Assembly: GCA_017461725.1 (NCBI GenBank)
Contig: JAFTXG010000020.1
Span: forward strand, 124,001 to 188,000
DNA from: Lachnospiraceae bacterium
GTDB taxonomy: Bacteria > Bacillota > Clostridia > Lachnospirales > Lachnospiraceae
DNA: 64,000 nt
Direction: 5' to 3'
Of the stretch, positions 8,706-16,568 are shown piece after piece. Within the stretch, counting starts at the first letter, position 1; the number at the start of each line of letters is the position of its first letter. The position numbers were made by a program, and so were the translations under genes. The notes under the pieces are model-generated. The model searched no databases, was not told the origin of the DNA, and saw only the letters and a program-made list of their open reading frames with translations.

Positions 8706-9593
8706 TTATCCCTTTACCGATCCAATCGTGATACCCTTTACAAAATATTTCTGGAAGAAAGGATATGCGATCAGGATCGGACCCAGTGCGGCCAACAGGA
8801 TGGCCATCCGTCCACTGTCCGTCGGAAGATTAGCCACCAGCTGGTCGTATTCTGACGGAGACAGATTATCTGCATTCTCTGCCAAAAACTGGATATCATT
8901 TTCAATCTCCATCAGCAACAATGACAGCGGAGTTTTCTCCGGCGAGGTAATATACAAATATGCATTCTCCCAGGCATCCCAATTTGCGATTGCCTTCATA
9001 AATGCCACTGACGCCAGCGCCGGGGTCATGCATGGAACAACGATCTTCACAAAGGTATAAAACTCACCTGCGCCATCGATCTTTGCCGACTCGATCAGTG
9101 CTTCGGACACTGTTCCCTGAATATAGGTACGCAGGATAATGACATGTATCGCCGACACACCGCTGAGAATCAGTACCCAAAGGCTGTCCTTCAGGTGGTA
9201 CCAGGTCACATTGACCATGTAGCTGGCGAGCTGTCCGCCGGAAAACAACATGGTGATCAGCACCATCATCGCGTAATACTTTTTCAGCCGAAAATTACTC
9301 CGGCTTAAGGTATAGGCAAACATGGTCTCCACGATCATATCCAACACCGTCGCCACTACCGTGATAAAAATCGTCACTCCGTAGGAGACCACCAACTGCT
9401 TACCGTAGCCAAACACATATTCCCATGCCGCCAGCGACCACTCGGTGGGGAAAAAGCTATATCCCTTTTCCGCGATACTCGCGTCACTGGAAAACGAAAT
9501 GATCACAACCAGAACCAACGGCAGCACACAGGCAAGAGCCAGCAGAATCAATACACCAAGCAATATCCATTGTCCTTTTGTTTTCTTTACCAT
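8706..9593 (-). CDS. sugar ABC transporter permease, LplC/YtcP-type
   Basis: The 295-residue inner-membrane protein has about six hydrophobic segments and the permease-ATPase coupling motif EALIESAKIDGAGEFYTFVKIVVP near residues 160-185. The ending GITIGSVKG is characteristic of the LplC/YtcP group of CUT1 importers. It follows the LplB-type permease after 26 bases and precedes the binding protein, so the three form one importer operon. It forms one half of the transmembrane channel. Confidence 0.92.
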   Translation of the reverse strand: MVKKTKGQWILLGVLILLALACVLPLVLVVIISFSSDASIAEKGYSFFPTEWSLAAWEYVFGYGKQLVVSYGVTIFITVVATVLDMIVETMFAYTLSRSNFRLKKYYAMMVLITMLFSGGQLASYMVNVTWYHLKDSLWVLILSGVSAIHVIILRTYIQGTVSEALIESAKIDGAGEFYTFVKIVVPCMTPALASVAFMKAIANWDAWENAYLYITSPEKTPLSLLLMEIENDIQFLAENADNLSPSEYDQLVANLPTDSGRMAILLAALGPILIAYPFFQKYFVKGITIGSVKG

Positions 9594-9619
9594 AACTAAC
9601 GTCCTCTCTGAAATTAAAA

Positions 9620-10543
9620 TTAGAATATTGCTTTTTCCGGGTCAATCTTGCGGACAACAAAGTTCGTACCAACGACCATAATCGTACCCACCACCGACTG
9701 ATATAACGCTACTGCCGCGGTAGTTCCGTAATTTCCACCTGTCTTGATCGCATTCAGCACATATGTACTCAATACCTGCGTGGTCGGATACAGCGCACCG
9801 CTGTTTCTGGTCACCTGATAGAACAGTCCGGTGCTGGATTTCATGATTCCGCCCAGACCGAGCAGCGTCTGAATGATCACCATACTCATCAGCATCGGAA
9901 TGGTGATATGCCATGTCTTCTGCCAGGTACTCGCTCCGTCCAGAGCAGCCGCCTCATACAGTCCCGGATCGATTCCCACCAGAACCGACAGATACAACAC
10001 CGAGCCATAGCCCACATTCTTCAGCGTATTGACGATCAACAGAATGAACGGCCACTTCTCCGCATCTCCGTAGAAATTGACATTCTCGCCGCCAAAATGC
10101 ATGATCCACTGATTGATCAGGCCGGTCTCATTTCTCAGCAGTGCGTATACGATAAATGCGACCGCAATATAGGAGATAAAATGGGGAAGGATCATACAGC
10201 TCTGCAGAAATTTGGCCCACCGCTTAAAGATCAGTTCATTTAACCCAATGGCCAGCATGATTTTTGTAATGGTTCCCACGATCGTAAACAAAATAAAATA
10301 GCCTATGGTATTTCTGGTCATGCGCCAGAAGGTATCGCCAACCAAAAACATAAATTTGAAGTTATCCAAACCACACCAGGGACTGTCAAACCCCAGCATG
10401 AAGTCAAACTTCTTAAAGGCCAGCACCGATCCGTACATGGGTGCGTACTGAAAGGCCAGCATAGACAGAATCGCCGGCACTGACATGAGCACCAACGTCC
10501 GATTTCTCCAGGTGTTCTTCCAAAAGCTCTTAAAATTCCGCAT
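9620..10543 (-). CDS. sugar ABC transporter permease, LplB-type
   Basis: The 308-residue protein is the other CUT1 channel subunit. It has six predicted transmembrane segments and the coupling motif EAAALDGASTWQKTWHITIPM near residues 212-232. The ATG at 10543 was chosen over an upstream in-frame ATG because GGGGAG precedes it by seven bases. It is the first gene of the importer operon. A promoter at 10578-10606, with a LacI-operator-like sequence abutting its -35 box, lies just upstream. A near-identical N-terminus occurs in the partial permease at the left window edge. Confidence 0.92.
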   Translation of the reverse strand: MRNFKSFWKNTWRNRTLVLMSVPAILSMLAFQYAPMYGSVLAFKKFDFMLGFDSPWCGLDNFKFMFLVGDTFWRMTRNTIGYFILFTIVGTITKIMLAIGLNELIFKRWAKFLQSCMILPHFISYIAVAFIVYALLRNETGLINQWIMHFGGENVNFYGDAEKWPFILLIVNTLKNVGYGSVLYLSVLVGIDPGLYEAAALDGASTWQKTWHITIPMLMSMVIIQTLLGLGGIMKSSTGLFYQVTRNSGALYPTTQVLSTYVLNAIKTGGNYGTTAAVALYQSVVGTIMVVGTNFVVRKIDPEKAIF

Positions 10544-10577
10544 TTTTTTCTCCCCTTCATATTTTTTGTTTAAAAAT

Positions 10578-10619
10578 ATTATCCCATTTGGAAAGTCAAT
10601 TTTCAACGAAACATTTTTT
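10578..10619 (-). promoter_or_regulatory. promoter of the importer operon with a degenerate LacI-operator-like site
   Basis: The minus strand has TTGAAA (10601-10606), a 17-base spacer and GATAAT (10578-10583). Directly upstream, at 10607-10619, the minus strand reads AAAAAATGTTTCG. This matches 11 of 13 positions of the palindrome at 16446-16458 in the LacI/MFS intergenic region. Confidence 0.5.
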
Positions 10620-10685
10620 ACCTTTTCTCCACTTTTCTTACAACTTTAGGGTTATCGCAATGGTTTTTGTGGAAAAAATATACAA

Positions 10686-11552
10686 TTATTCCGTTTTTTC
10701 GATCAAATATCTGCCAACTGCTGCCATATAGTTAACAGCGGCGGGGATCAGTTCTTTCGGAAGATTCTTTAAAAATCCCGGTGTCTCCAGAGTGAAATCT
10801 CCTGTATATCCAATCTCCTTTATCGCCTGCATGATTCTGTCCCAGTTGGAAATCCCATAAAACGGCAGTGTATGCTGGTCCTCAATTCCGTCTACATCAT
10901 GTATATGAAGCGCTTGCAGCCGCAGAGGTCCCAGCTTTCGGATAAATGTGGCCGGATCCTCCCTAACCAGACAGGCATGTCCAATATCCAGACAAGCCAC
11001 GATCCACTTGCTATTTAGCGTGTCAACATACCGGATCAGTTCCTCTGCTCTGGAAGTGACATTTTGCGATTTCACTCCGCTTTCCGTCTGATACTGATTT
11101 TCGATGGCAACCTTTATCCTGTACTGCTCGCAATATGGGATCAGACGGCCAAAGAAATCCATATTCATCTCAAAGGCCTTTTCCCGGTTCCCCGGCTCCA
11201 CATACCTAAGATAGCTGATCGAGTGGACAACGATGGTTTCTATCCCCAGATATGAGGCATTTCTCATGGCGCGCACAATATCCCAAAACCGTTTTTCCGT
11301 CCATTCCTCATCCTCTTTTCCCGAGGGCATCGGAGCATGGGCCTGATTGAAATGCATACCCTTCGCTTCGGCGAGTTTCTTCAGCGTTAAGAAGTAGGTT
11401 TTAAATTCCTCGCTATCTGTACTTTCATCAAAAAATCGTTCCCGAAAAAAAGAAAAATCGATGGCGTCGAACCCCGCCTCCGATAGCATTTCAATAATCT
11501 CTTCGCATTCATAATGCCTTAACATTGCGCTGATACTTGTGGATAACAACAT
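10686..11552 (-). CDS. sugar phosphate isomerase/epimerase-family TIM-barrel protein
   Basis: The 288-residue protein belongs to the xylose-isomerase-like TIM-barrel family (AP_endonuc_2). It shows NQAHAPMPSG (metal-facing His), a central Glu in VAIENQYQ, Asp and His in ACLDIGHACL, HIHDVDGIEDQH and a terminal Glu in FTLETPG. These typically bind a divalent metal and catalyse sugar or inositol isomerisation or epimerisation. It lies between the importer operon and the HTH/IrrE/PIN module and has its own promoter-like sequence, TTGAAG-18-TATGAT, at 11589-11618. The exact substrate cannot be read from sequence. Confidence 0.82.
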   Translation of the reverse strand: MLLSTSISAMLRHYECEEIIEMLSEAGFDAIDFSFFRERFFDESTDSEEFKTYFLTLKKLAEAKGMHFNQAHAPMPSGKEDEEWTEKRFWDIVRAMRNASYLGIETIVVHSISYLRYVEPGNREKAFEMNMDFFGRLIPYCEQYRIKVAIENQYQTESGVKSQNVTSRAEELIRYVDTLNSKWIVACLDIGHACLVREDPATFIRKLGPLRLQALHIHDVDGIEDQHTLPFYGISNWDRIMQAIKEIGYTGDFTLETPGFLKNLPKELIPAAVNYMAAVGRYLIEKTE

Positions 11553-11588
11553 TTTTCTGCCCCTTTATCCTTTCTCTGTTTTGATACA

Positions 11589-11618
11589 ATCATATAAGAA
11601 TATTGCTTTTCTCTTCAA
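11589..11618 (-). promoter_or_regulatory. putative promoter of the TIM-barrel isomerase
   Basis: The minus strand has TTGAAG (11613-11618), an 18-base spacer and TATGAT (11589-11594), about 37 bases before the ATG. Upstream of the -35 box the + strand reads TGAAACTTTTTAC, which resembles the sequence in the same position at the importer promoter (CGAAACATTTTTTAC). Confidence 0.4.
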
Positions 11619-11691
11619 CATGAAACTTTTTACTTTTTTTACACTTTTTTTACCACTCCAAATGAATTAATGCTGCTGTGAAGTCAAACAA

Positions 11692-11719
11692 TTAATGCCC
11701 GGAAAACTCCGGGCATTAA
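11692..11719 (-). terminator. perfect 12-bp hairpin downstream of the PIN-like gene
   Basis: TTAATGCCCGGA (11692-11703) and TCCGGGCATTAA (11708-11719) pair perfectly around a 4-base loop, 31 bases beyond the stop codon at 11750. The T-tract on the minus strand is weak, so termination strength is uncertain. Confidence 0.5.
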
Positions 11720-11749
11720 CTGGTTAATCATCAATTTATACTATTATTC

Positions 11750-12592
11750 TCAAAAAATAATCTGTGCAAAATCATCCTGTATCAATTTCAGGAACTCATC
11801 ATTCGCCAACACCCTCACCTCAACCGCAAAGGTTCTATCACCGCGCATTACAGTATAGGTCACCAACCTCGCGTTTTTCCGAAGTCCAACAATCATTTCC
11901 TCTCCTATTTTTCCATCCCTATACAATTGACAAAGAATAGAATCGTTGGATCGATATGTTACACTCACAGGCATTTCTTTAGGAAACAGTTTTTTCAGTT
12001 TCTCCTCAGCCGCTTTCTGAAAAGCGTATGCATCCGTATCCTGAGTGTACACCGTGAGCATCTCTGTATTTGAATAATGCCAGGAAAATATCTCTGCCAG
12101 AATCGTCAGTGATATTTCTCCGGCATTTTTCTTTTTTATACGCCCCGCTGCCGTCACATCGCTAATCAGCGGCCAATTTGAATACATATCCCGAATCCAC
12201 TTTTCATATGCCTCCATATCCAACGGATCCTTCTTATCGACATACAGACGAATATATTTCAAAAATGCTCCCAATCGAGATACAGACGCCTTTACAATGT
12301 GATACAAATACAGCTCCTCATTGTCCATCAAGTCGCTGTAAAATTCTTCCCTAATCAGACAGATCGGAAGTCCTCTTTGATGTAGTGCTTCAACATATCC
12401 TACCCTGTATTCAGAATCCTGTACTTCCTCGGCAACCCATCCAGGAAGAAAAATGACATCATATCCCTGCAACAAGTAGTCAGGGTTACATCCACCTTGC
12501 TCAAGCTGCATCATAAACGACACTGTCGAATTATCAAGCAGTGCAATTTTCTTTTCCCCTCTGTACTCACTGTAAACCGGTATATTAAGCAT
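11750..12592 (-). CDS. PIN-domain-like protein, third gene of the HTH/IrrE module
   Basis: The 280-residue protein has no family I can name with certainty, but acidic residues are spaced as in PIN ribonucleases. Asp20 sits in IALLDNSTVSFM, Glu55/Glu56 in LPGWVAEEV, Glu159 in NAGEISLTILAEI and Asp185/Asp187 in VYTQDTDAYAF. The last two blocks look like the third and fourth acidic motifs of PIN enzymes. A single-strand RNase is therefore the leading hypothesis. The C-terminal 80 residues are extra. The ATG at 12592 overlaps the protease gene's stop by eight bases (ATGCTTAA), so the two are probably translationally coupled. The role of effector in a stress, defence or toxin-antitoxin-like unit is inferred. 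Confidence 0.6.
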   Translation of the reverse strand: MLNIPVYSEYRGEKKIALLDNSTVSFMMQLEQGGCNPDYLLQGYDVIFLPGWVAEEVQDSEYRVGYVEALHQRGLPICLIREEFYSDLMDNEELYLYHIVKASVSRLGAFLKYIRLYVDKKDPLDMEAYEKWIRDMYSNWPLISDVTAAGRIKKKNAGEISLTILAEIFSWHYSNTEMLTVYTQDTDAYAFQKAAEEKLKKLFPKEMPVSVTYRSNDSILCQLYRDGKIGEEMIVGLRKNARLVTYTVMRGDRTFAVEVRVLANDEFLKLIQDDFAQIIF

Positions 12593-13373
12593 ACAACCCC
12601 TCTGCAATCAACTTGATTTCTCTGATGATATTACTTAAAAACAGTTCATTTTCCCTGTGATAAGTCAGTTCAGGCCGTTCCTGCTCACACCCTCTGATCT
12701 TCGCCTGTAAGGCACTCACATCCACAACATAGGAAGGCTGCACCAAAGTATTATCCAGCCCTAACTCATCAAACTGCTCTGCTATCCCTGTCATTTTATC
12801 ATCAAAACGCTCTTTTACCGCATCCATCAATTCCCTGTTATCAGTCTGTACTGCCGCTTCGTACAATGCGATTAACACAGACTTATATGGTGTCTGGAAA
12901 ACGCTCATACAATTATATACCTTGGAGCGAAGCTCCATATTTTTCGGCAGTTCCATATAATAGGGCATTAGATTTCCCAATAACATTTTTGAAGCAAAAT
13001 ACTCTGCCTTTCTCTCTTCCAGGGTAGTTTCCACCTCGATCAGATGATCAAAAGATACCGTGTCAAAAATGATATGGTATAACTCATGCCAAGCTGTAAA
13101 ATACTGATTGACACGTGGCAACGCCGTATTGATAAACGGTATTTTTTTTCCTTCTTTGACATAAATAGCTCCGCTCAGGTACGGATTATCTATCGGCATC
13201 TGAACCAATCCATAGGTTCTAAGCAACTGAATCGCCAGTTGAGGCGGCGAGCTCACCTGCATTCTGTTAAATGCCGTGTGCACGAGCATCACGCACCGCT
13301 CTATATCCACCCGTATCTCTTTATTCATCCGAATCACCTGATCCAGATTTTTTGCAGTTATCCTCTCACTCAT
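12585..13373 (-). CDS. ImmA/IrrE-family metallo-endopeptidase
   Basis: The 262-residue protein contains the zinc-protease motif HELYH (residues 96-100: AWHELYHIIFD) and a downstream acidic block EERKAEYFASKMLLGN supplying the third ligand. This is typical of COG2856/ImmA-IrrE proteases, which usually cleave a partner repressor. The chosen ATG at 13373 has AAGGTGAT upstream and lies ten bases after the HTH gene. The frame continues upstream but would overlap the HTH gene. In ICEBs1 and phage systems such proteases inactivate a neighbouring HTH repressor. Here the upstream HTH protein is the likely target and the downstream PIN-like protein the likely output. Confidence 0.82.
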   Translation of the reverse strand: MSERITAKNLDQVIRMNKEIRVDIERCVMLVHTAFNRMQVSSPPQLAIQLLRTYGLVQMPIDNPYLSGAIYVKEGKKIPFINTALPRVNQYFTAWHELYHIIFDTVSFDHLIEVETTLEERKAEYFASKMLLGNLMPYYMELPKNMELRSKVYNCMSVFQTPYKSVLIALYEAAVQTDNRELMDAVKERFDDKMTGIAEQFDELGLDNTLVQPSYVVDVSALQAKIRGCEQERPELTYHRENELFLSNIIREIKLIAEGLYA

Positions 13374-13383
13374 GCTGATCACC

Positions 13384-13764
13384 TTAATAATAAATCGTGC
13401 ATAGGTCCAAAATGTCCATAAGTAAATTATATTGCTTCTCGGCTTTCTCACTCATCGTGTAATCTGCCGGGGCATTTAGCGAATAAACCGCCTCCACTTT
13501 TTCAGTTTTTACCTCAGAGGAATAAAAGAGCAATTCATCACAAGTCATTTCCAGCACCACAAGAACTTTTTGCAAATGCTTATCAAACGTACTTTTACTA
13601 TCAATCGAACCACTCAGTAATTTGTCCAGTGTGGGGCGGGAAATATCAAGCTTTCCGGCAAAGGACACCTTGGTATAACCAAAATCACGAATACACGTTT
13701 TTAACTTTTCAGCCACTAAAGCTCTCTGCTCAAACAATTGATCAAATTTCAATCCACTCACCAC
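13384..13764 (-). CDS. HTH transcriptional regulator, first gene of the IrrE/PIN module
   Basis: The product of up to 126 residues has a Cro/C1-like helix-turn-helix at about 17-66 (EKLKTCIRDFGYTKVSFAGKLDISRPTLDKLLSG). Its acidic, Tyr-rich C-terminus could be the substrate of the adjacent IrrE-type protease. No ATG start is present. GTG at 13764 or TTG at 13755 are candidates, and TTG has better spacing from AAAGGG. Promoter position shows the leader is very short. It probably represses its own operon until cleaved (inferred from family behaviour). Confidence 0.75.
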   Translation of the reverse strand: MVSGLKFDQLFEQRALVAEKLKTCIRDFGYTKVSFAGKLDISRPTLDKLLSGSIDSKSTFDKHLQKVLVVLEMTCDELLFYSSEVKTEKVEAVYSLNAPADYTMSEKAEKQYNLLMDILDLCTIYY

Positions 13765-13779
13765 CCTTTCTATACTGAT

Positions 13780-13808
13780 ATTATACTCGTTATTCTTTTA
13801 TTTATCAA
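13780..13808 (-). promoter_or_regulatory. promoter of the HTH/IrrE/PIN module
   Basis: The minus strand has TTGATA (13803-13808), exactly 17 bases, then TATAAT (13780-13785). The predicted start of transcription is about 10-18 bases before the HTH start codon. Confidence 0.7.
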
Positions 13809-13851
13809 CCATTTGCAAATTATTTTTTTACATTTTTACTTTTCTGTTTCT

Positions 13852-13864
13852 CGAAAATTTTTCG
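13852..13864 (+). promoter_or_regulatory. LacI-operator-like palindrome upstream of the GH39-like gene
   Basis: CGAAAATTTTTCG is a perfect 6-1-6 palindrome. It differs by one base from CGAAAATGTTTCG at 16446-16458, between lacI and the MFS gene. It lies about 70 bases before the glycosidase ATG and upstream of a TAAAAT -10-like box at 13902-13907. Confidence 0.6.
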
Positions 13865-13933
13865 TTTCTCCCATGATAGACTTTTCTCTATCCCCGTGAT
13901 AAAATGCCCCCAAAACGACAAGGAGGTATTTCA

Positions 13934-15289
13934 ATGGCTATTTTAAACATTGATTTCAATCATACCCTCGGCAAAATCAAGCCGATGCACGCGGTGGGAC
14001 AGCCTCCCTTCACCGGCGGCTTCTGCAAGCTTGACTTTTCGCCCATCGACTATCTGAAACAGGCAAACATTCCCTACTCCAGACTCCACGATGTAGGCGG
14101 TGCCTTTGGCAGTAACCGATATGTGGATATTCCCAATATTTTCCGGGATTTTGAGGCGGACGAAACCGATCCCGCTTCCTACGATTTCGCCTTCACCGAT
14201 GCTTTGCTGGCCGGAATGGCCGAGTACGGTGTGGAACCCATCTTCCGTCTCGGTGTCACCATTGAGAATCAGTGCCACATCAAGGCTTACCGTATTCATC
14301 CACCCAAGGACTACGGTAAGTGGGCGCGGATCTGTGAGCACATTGTGAGACATTACAATGAAGGCTGGGCAGACGGTTTCCATTACGGGATCACTTACTG
14401 GGAGATCTGGAATGAGCCGGAAAACCGTCCGGATCCCACCAGAAATCAGATGTGGACCGGTACTCCACTGCAGTATTACGAACTGTATGATGTGACTGCA
14501 AAGCATCTGAAGGCCTGCTTCGGCAATACCATCAAGGTTGGCGGCTATGCTGCCACCGGCTTCTATCATATCTTCGCGGAACCAAAAAAGTACGGAATGG
14601 AGCTGGAACCTCGGACCGGAAAGCGCTATGTGGGGAAAAAGGAAGAGTACCGCATGGCATTCCTCTACGGATTTTTTGACTACATCGCCGAGCATCAGTC
14701 TCCCATCGATTTTTTCTCCTGGCACAGCTACGCTTCGGCGGAGGACACTGCCATCATCGCCGGGTTTGTGGACAAATTCCTGCGGGAGCGCGGATACGGA
14801 CATCTGGAAACCATGCTGAATGAGTGGAACTATACGGGCATGAACCATCCGGAGACGCTGGGAACCGCTTTCGCGTCCTCTCAGGCCGCCGCTATGCTGA
14901 TCCTCATGCAGAACACCCCCACCGGCATGCTCTGCTACTATGATACCCGAATGACCTACTCCCGTTTTGGCGGTATGTTCGATGCGATTAAGAAAAAGCC
15001 CTACTGCCTGTACTACAGCTTCTACGCCTTCGGACAACTCTATGCCCTCGGCAAACAGGCACAGTGTGAGACCGACCACGAAAAGCTTTTAGCTCTGGCC
15101 GCCACCGACGGCGAGCAAAAGGCAGTGCTGATCACCTACACCGGAGAAGGCGCTTTGGATGTCACAACACCCTTCGCGGAAGGAGCCGAGCTTTACCTGG
15201 TGGATGAGGAGCATATGCTGGAGAAAATGGATGATGATCCGGCCGCCTTCACCATCAAGCAGAACCAGGTCATTTTGATTAAGGCATAG
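13934..15289 (+). CDS. GH39-type glycoside hydrolase (beta-xylosidase-like)
   Basis: The 451-residue protein is a clan GH-A glycosidase resembling family GH39. The general acid/base Glu lies near residue 161 in YWEIWNEPEN, the nucleophile Glu near 297 in ETMLNEWNYTG, and substrate-side blocks are RLHDVGG and DFFSWHSYAS. No signal peptide is present, so it would act on imported oligosaccharides in the cytoplasm, retaining the anomeric configuration. The ATG at 13934 follows AGGAGG at good spacing; an upstream in-frame ATG has no ribosome site. Monocistronic: it is followed by a strong bidirectional terminator and preceded by a palindrome shared with the lacI promoter. Beta-xylosidase is the common family activity; the substrate is not certain. 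Confidence 0.85.
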   Translation: MAILNIDFNHTLGKIKPMHAVGQPPFTGGFCKLDFSPIDYLKQANIPYSRLHDVGGAFGSNRYVDIPNIFRDFEADETDPASYDFAFTDALLAGMAEYGVEPIFRLGVTIENQCHIKAYRIHPPKDYGKWARICEHIVRHYNEGWADGFHYGITYWEIWNEPENRPDPTRNQMWTGTPLQYYELYDVTAKHLKACFGNTIKVGGYAATGFYHIFAEPKKYGMELEPRTGKRYVGKKEEYRMAFLYGFFDYIAEHQSPIDFFSWHSYASAEDTAIIAGFVDKFLRERGYGHLETMLNEWNYTGMNHPETLGTAFASSQAAAMLILMQNTPTGMLCYYDTRMTYSRFGGMFDAIKKKPYCLYYSFYAFGQLYALGKQAQCETDHEKLLALAATDGEQKAVLITYTGEGALDVTTPFAEGAELYLVDEEHMLEKMDDDPAAFTIKQNQVILIKA

Positions 15290-15322
15290 TACCTATTTAA
15301 TTATTTTAAAGAAAAGCACAGC

Positions 15323-15363
15323 AAAAAGTTCCGGATCGATACTTCAATGATCCGGAACTTTTT
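15323..15363. terminator. bidirectional intrinsic terminator
   Basis: A perfect 15-bp stem (15323-15337 with 15349-15363) has AAAAA on one end and TTTTT on the other, so it can terminate both the + strand glycosidase and the converging minus-strand lacI-type gene. Confidence 0.9.
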
Positions 15364-15405
15364 CTGGGTTTGATTATCCTGTATTCAATTATTCCTTATC
15401 ACACT

Positions 15406-16371
15406 TCAACTGATCGTTTTCACGGACTCCCGTATGGACAGCTTCGACTTAAACACGAGAACCTCGTCCGACCGGTAATACCGATTCTCCAGCTTTCTCA
15501 TCATCAACGCGGCTACCGCCTCGCAGAGCTCTTTCGGATCCACTCCGATACTGGTCATCGGCGGGTGAATATTCCGGATCACATCGATATTGTCCATCCC
15601 AATGACGGAAAAATCATCGGGAACCGTATATCCATGCTCGTATATGCTTCGATAGACACCCAAGGCGATATAATCATAGGCCGCCACAATGGCTGTCGGC
15701 CGTTCTTCCTGCGTGAATAACTGGTTCATGCCGCCGTACCCGGCCGCTTCAAACCGCTCATCGCTGGTGATGATCCAGTTTTCATTCACGGCAATGCAGT
15801 TTCTGAACATCGCCTCGCGAAACAGACTTAGCTTTCCGGTTGTGAGCCCTTCTCCGATGAATCCGATCCTCCGATGGCCATTCTCCTTCAGATGACGGAT
15901 CGCCTCGTTCATCGCCTCGGACGAGTCCTGACACACACAGTCAAACTGTTTATTATCGTTTCCGATCACGATCACAGGCACCTCAATCTCAATCTCCACC
16001 GGCTGCGGATTACCGATCACAATGATCCCGTCGCTATGTCCGAAGGTGGCATAGTAGCGGATCAGCTCTGCCTGAACGTCCTTATCAAAATGATATACCG
16101 ATACCGCTATCATACAGCCGTTCCGGTCAAATATCTCGTTAAGCTCGGAAATGATCGCATAGTAGAACTGGCTTTTCAGCTCCGGCGCGATGACCGCAAT
16201 GATCCTGCGGTTATATTTCCCCTTATAATATTTATCGTAAACGCCCAATTCCTTGGCAATACTCAATATGCTTTCCCGGGTCTCCTCGCTGATCTCCCTG
16301 CTGTCCGAAAACGCTTTTGAGACTGTGGAAACGGAAACATTCGCTTTTTTTGCTATGGTTGAAAGATTCAT
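15406..16371 (-). CDS. LacI-family transcriptional regulator
   Basis: The 321-residue protein has a LacI N-terminal helix-turn-helix (MNLSTIAKKANVSVSTVSKAFSDSREISEETRESI), a hinge and a periplasmic-binding-protein-like ligand domain ending in the dimerisation segment. It is divergent from the MFS gene. The 13-base palindrome in their shared promoter region recurs in front of the glycosidase, and in weaker form at the ABC importer, which suggests a local saccharide regulon. The promoter has TTGAAT-17-TACAAT and a strong AGGAGAAGGAG ribosome site. Effector sugar unknown. Confidence 0.93.
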   Translation of the reverse strand: MNLSTIAKKANVSVSTVSKAFSDSREISEETRESILSIAKELGVYDKYYKGKYNRRIIAVIAPELKSQFYYAIISELNEIFDRNGCMIAVSVYHFDKDVQAELIRYYATFGHSDGIIVIGNPQPVEIEIEVPVIVIGNDNKQFDCVCQDSSEAMNEAIRHLKENGHRRIGFIGEGLTTGKLSLFREAMFRNCIAVNENWIITSDERFEAAGYGGMNQLFTQEERPTAIVAAYDYIALGVYRSIYEHGYTVPDDFSVIGMDNIDVIRNIHPPMTSIGVDPKELCEAVAALMMRKLENRYYRSDEVLVFKSKLSIRESVKTIS

Positions 16372-16400
16372 CGTCCGCCTCTCCTTCTCCTCTTTATGTC

Positions 16401-16458
16401 ATTGTAACACACCCTAATCCGACATTCAATGGATGAACCATTTCCCGAAAATGTTTCG
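16401..16458 (-). promoter_or_regulatory. lacI-type promoter and shared divergent operator
   Basis: The minus-strand promoter has TTGAAT (16424-16429), 17 bases and TACAAT (16401-16406). The palindrome CGAAAATGTTTCG occupies 16446-16458, between this promoter and the divergent MFS gene, so one site could control both directions. Confidence 0.65.
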
Positions 16459-16568
16459 TCGACCGACACATTGAAATCCACATTCTCCCATGTTAAGGTA
16501 ATATCATTCCGAAACCTTATCCAGGCAGCACTGATTTTTATTCTATATTCTAATTTGGAGGTATCATC

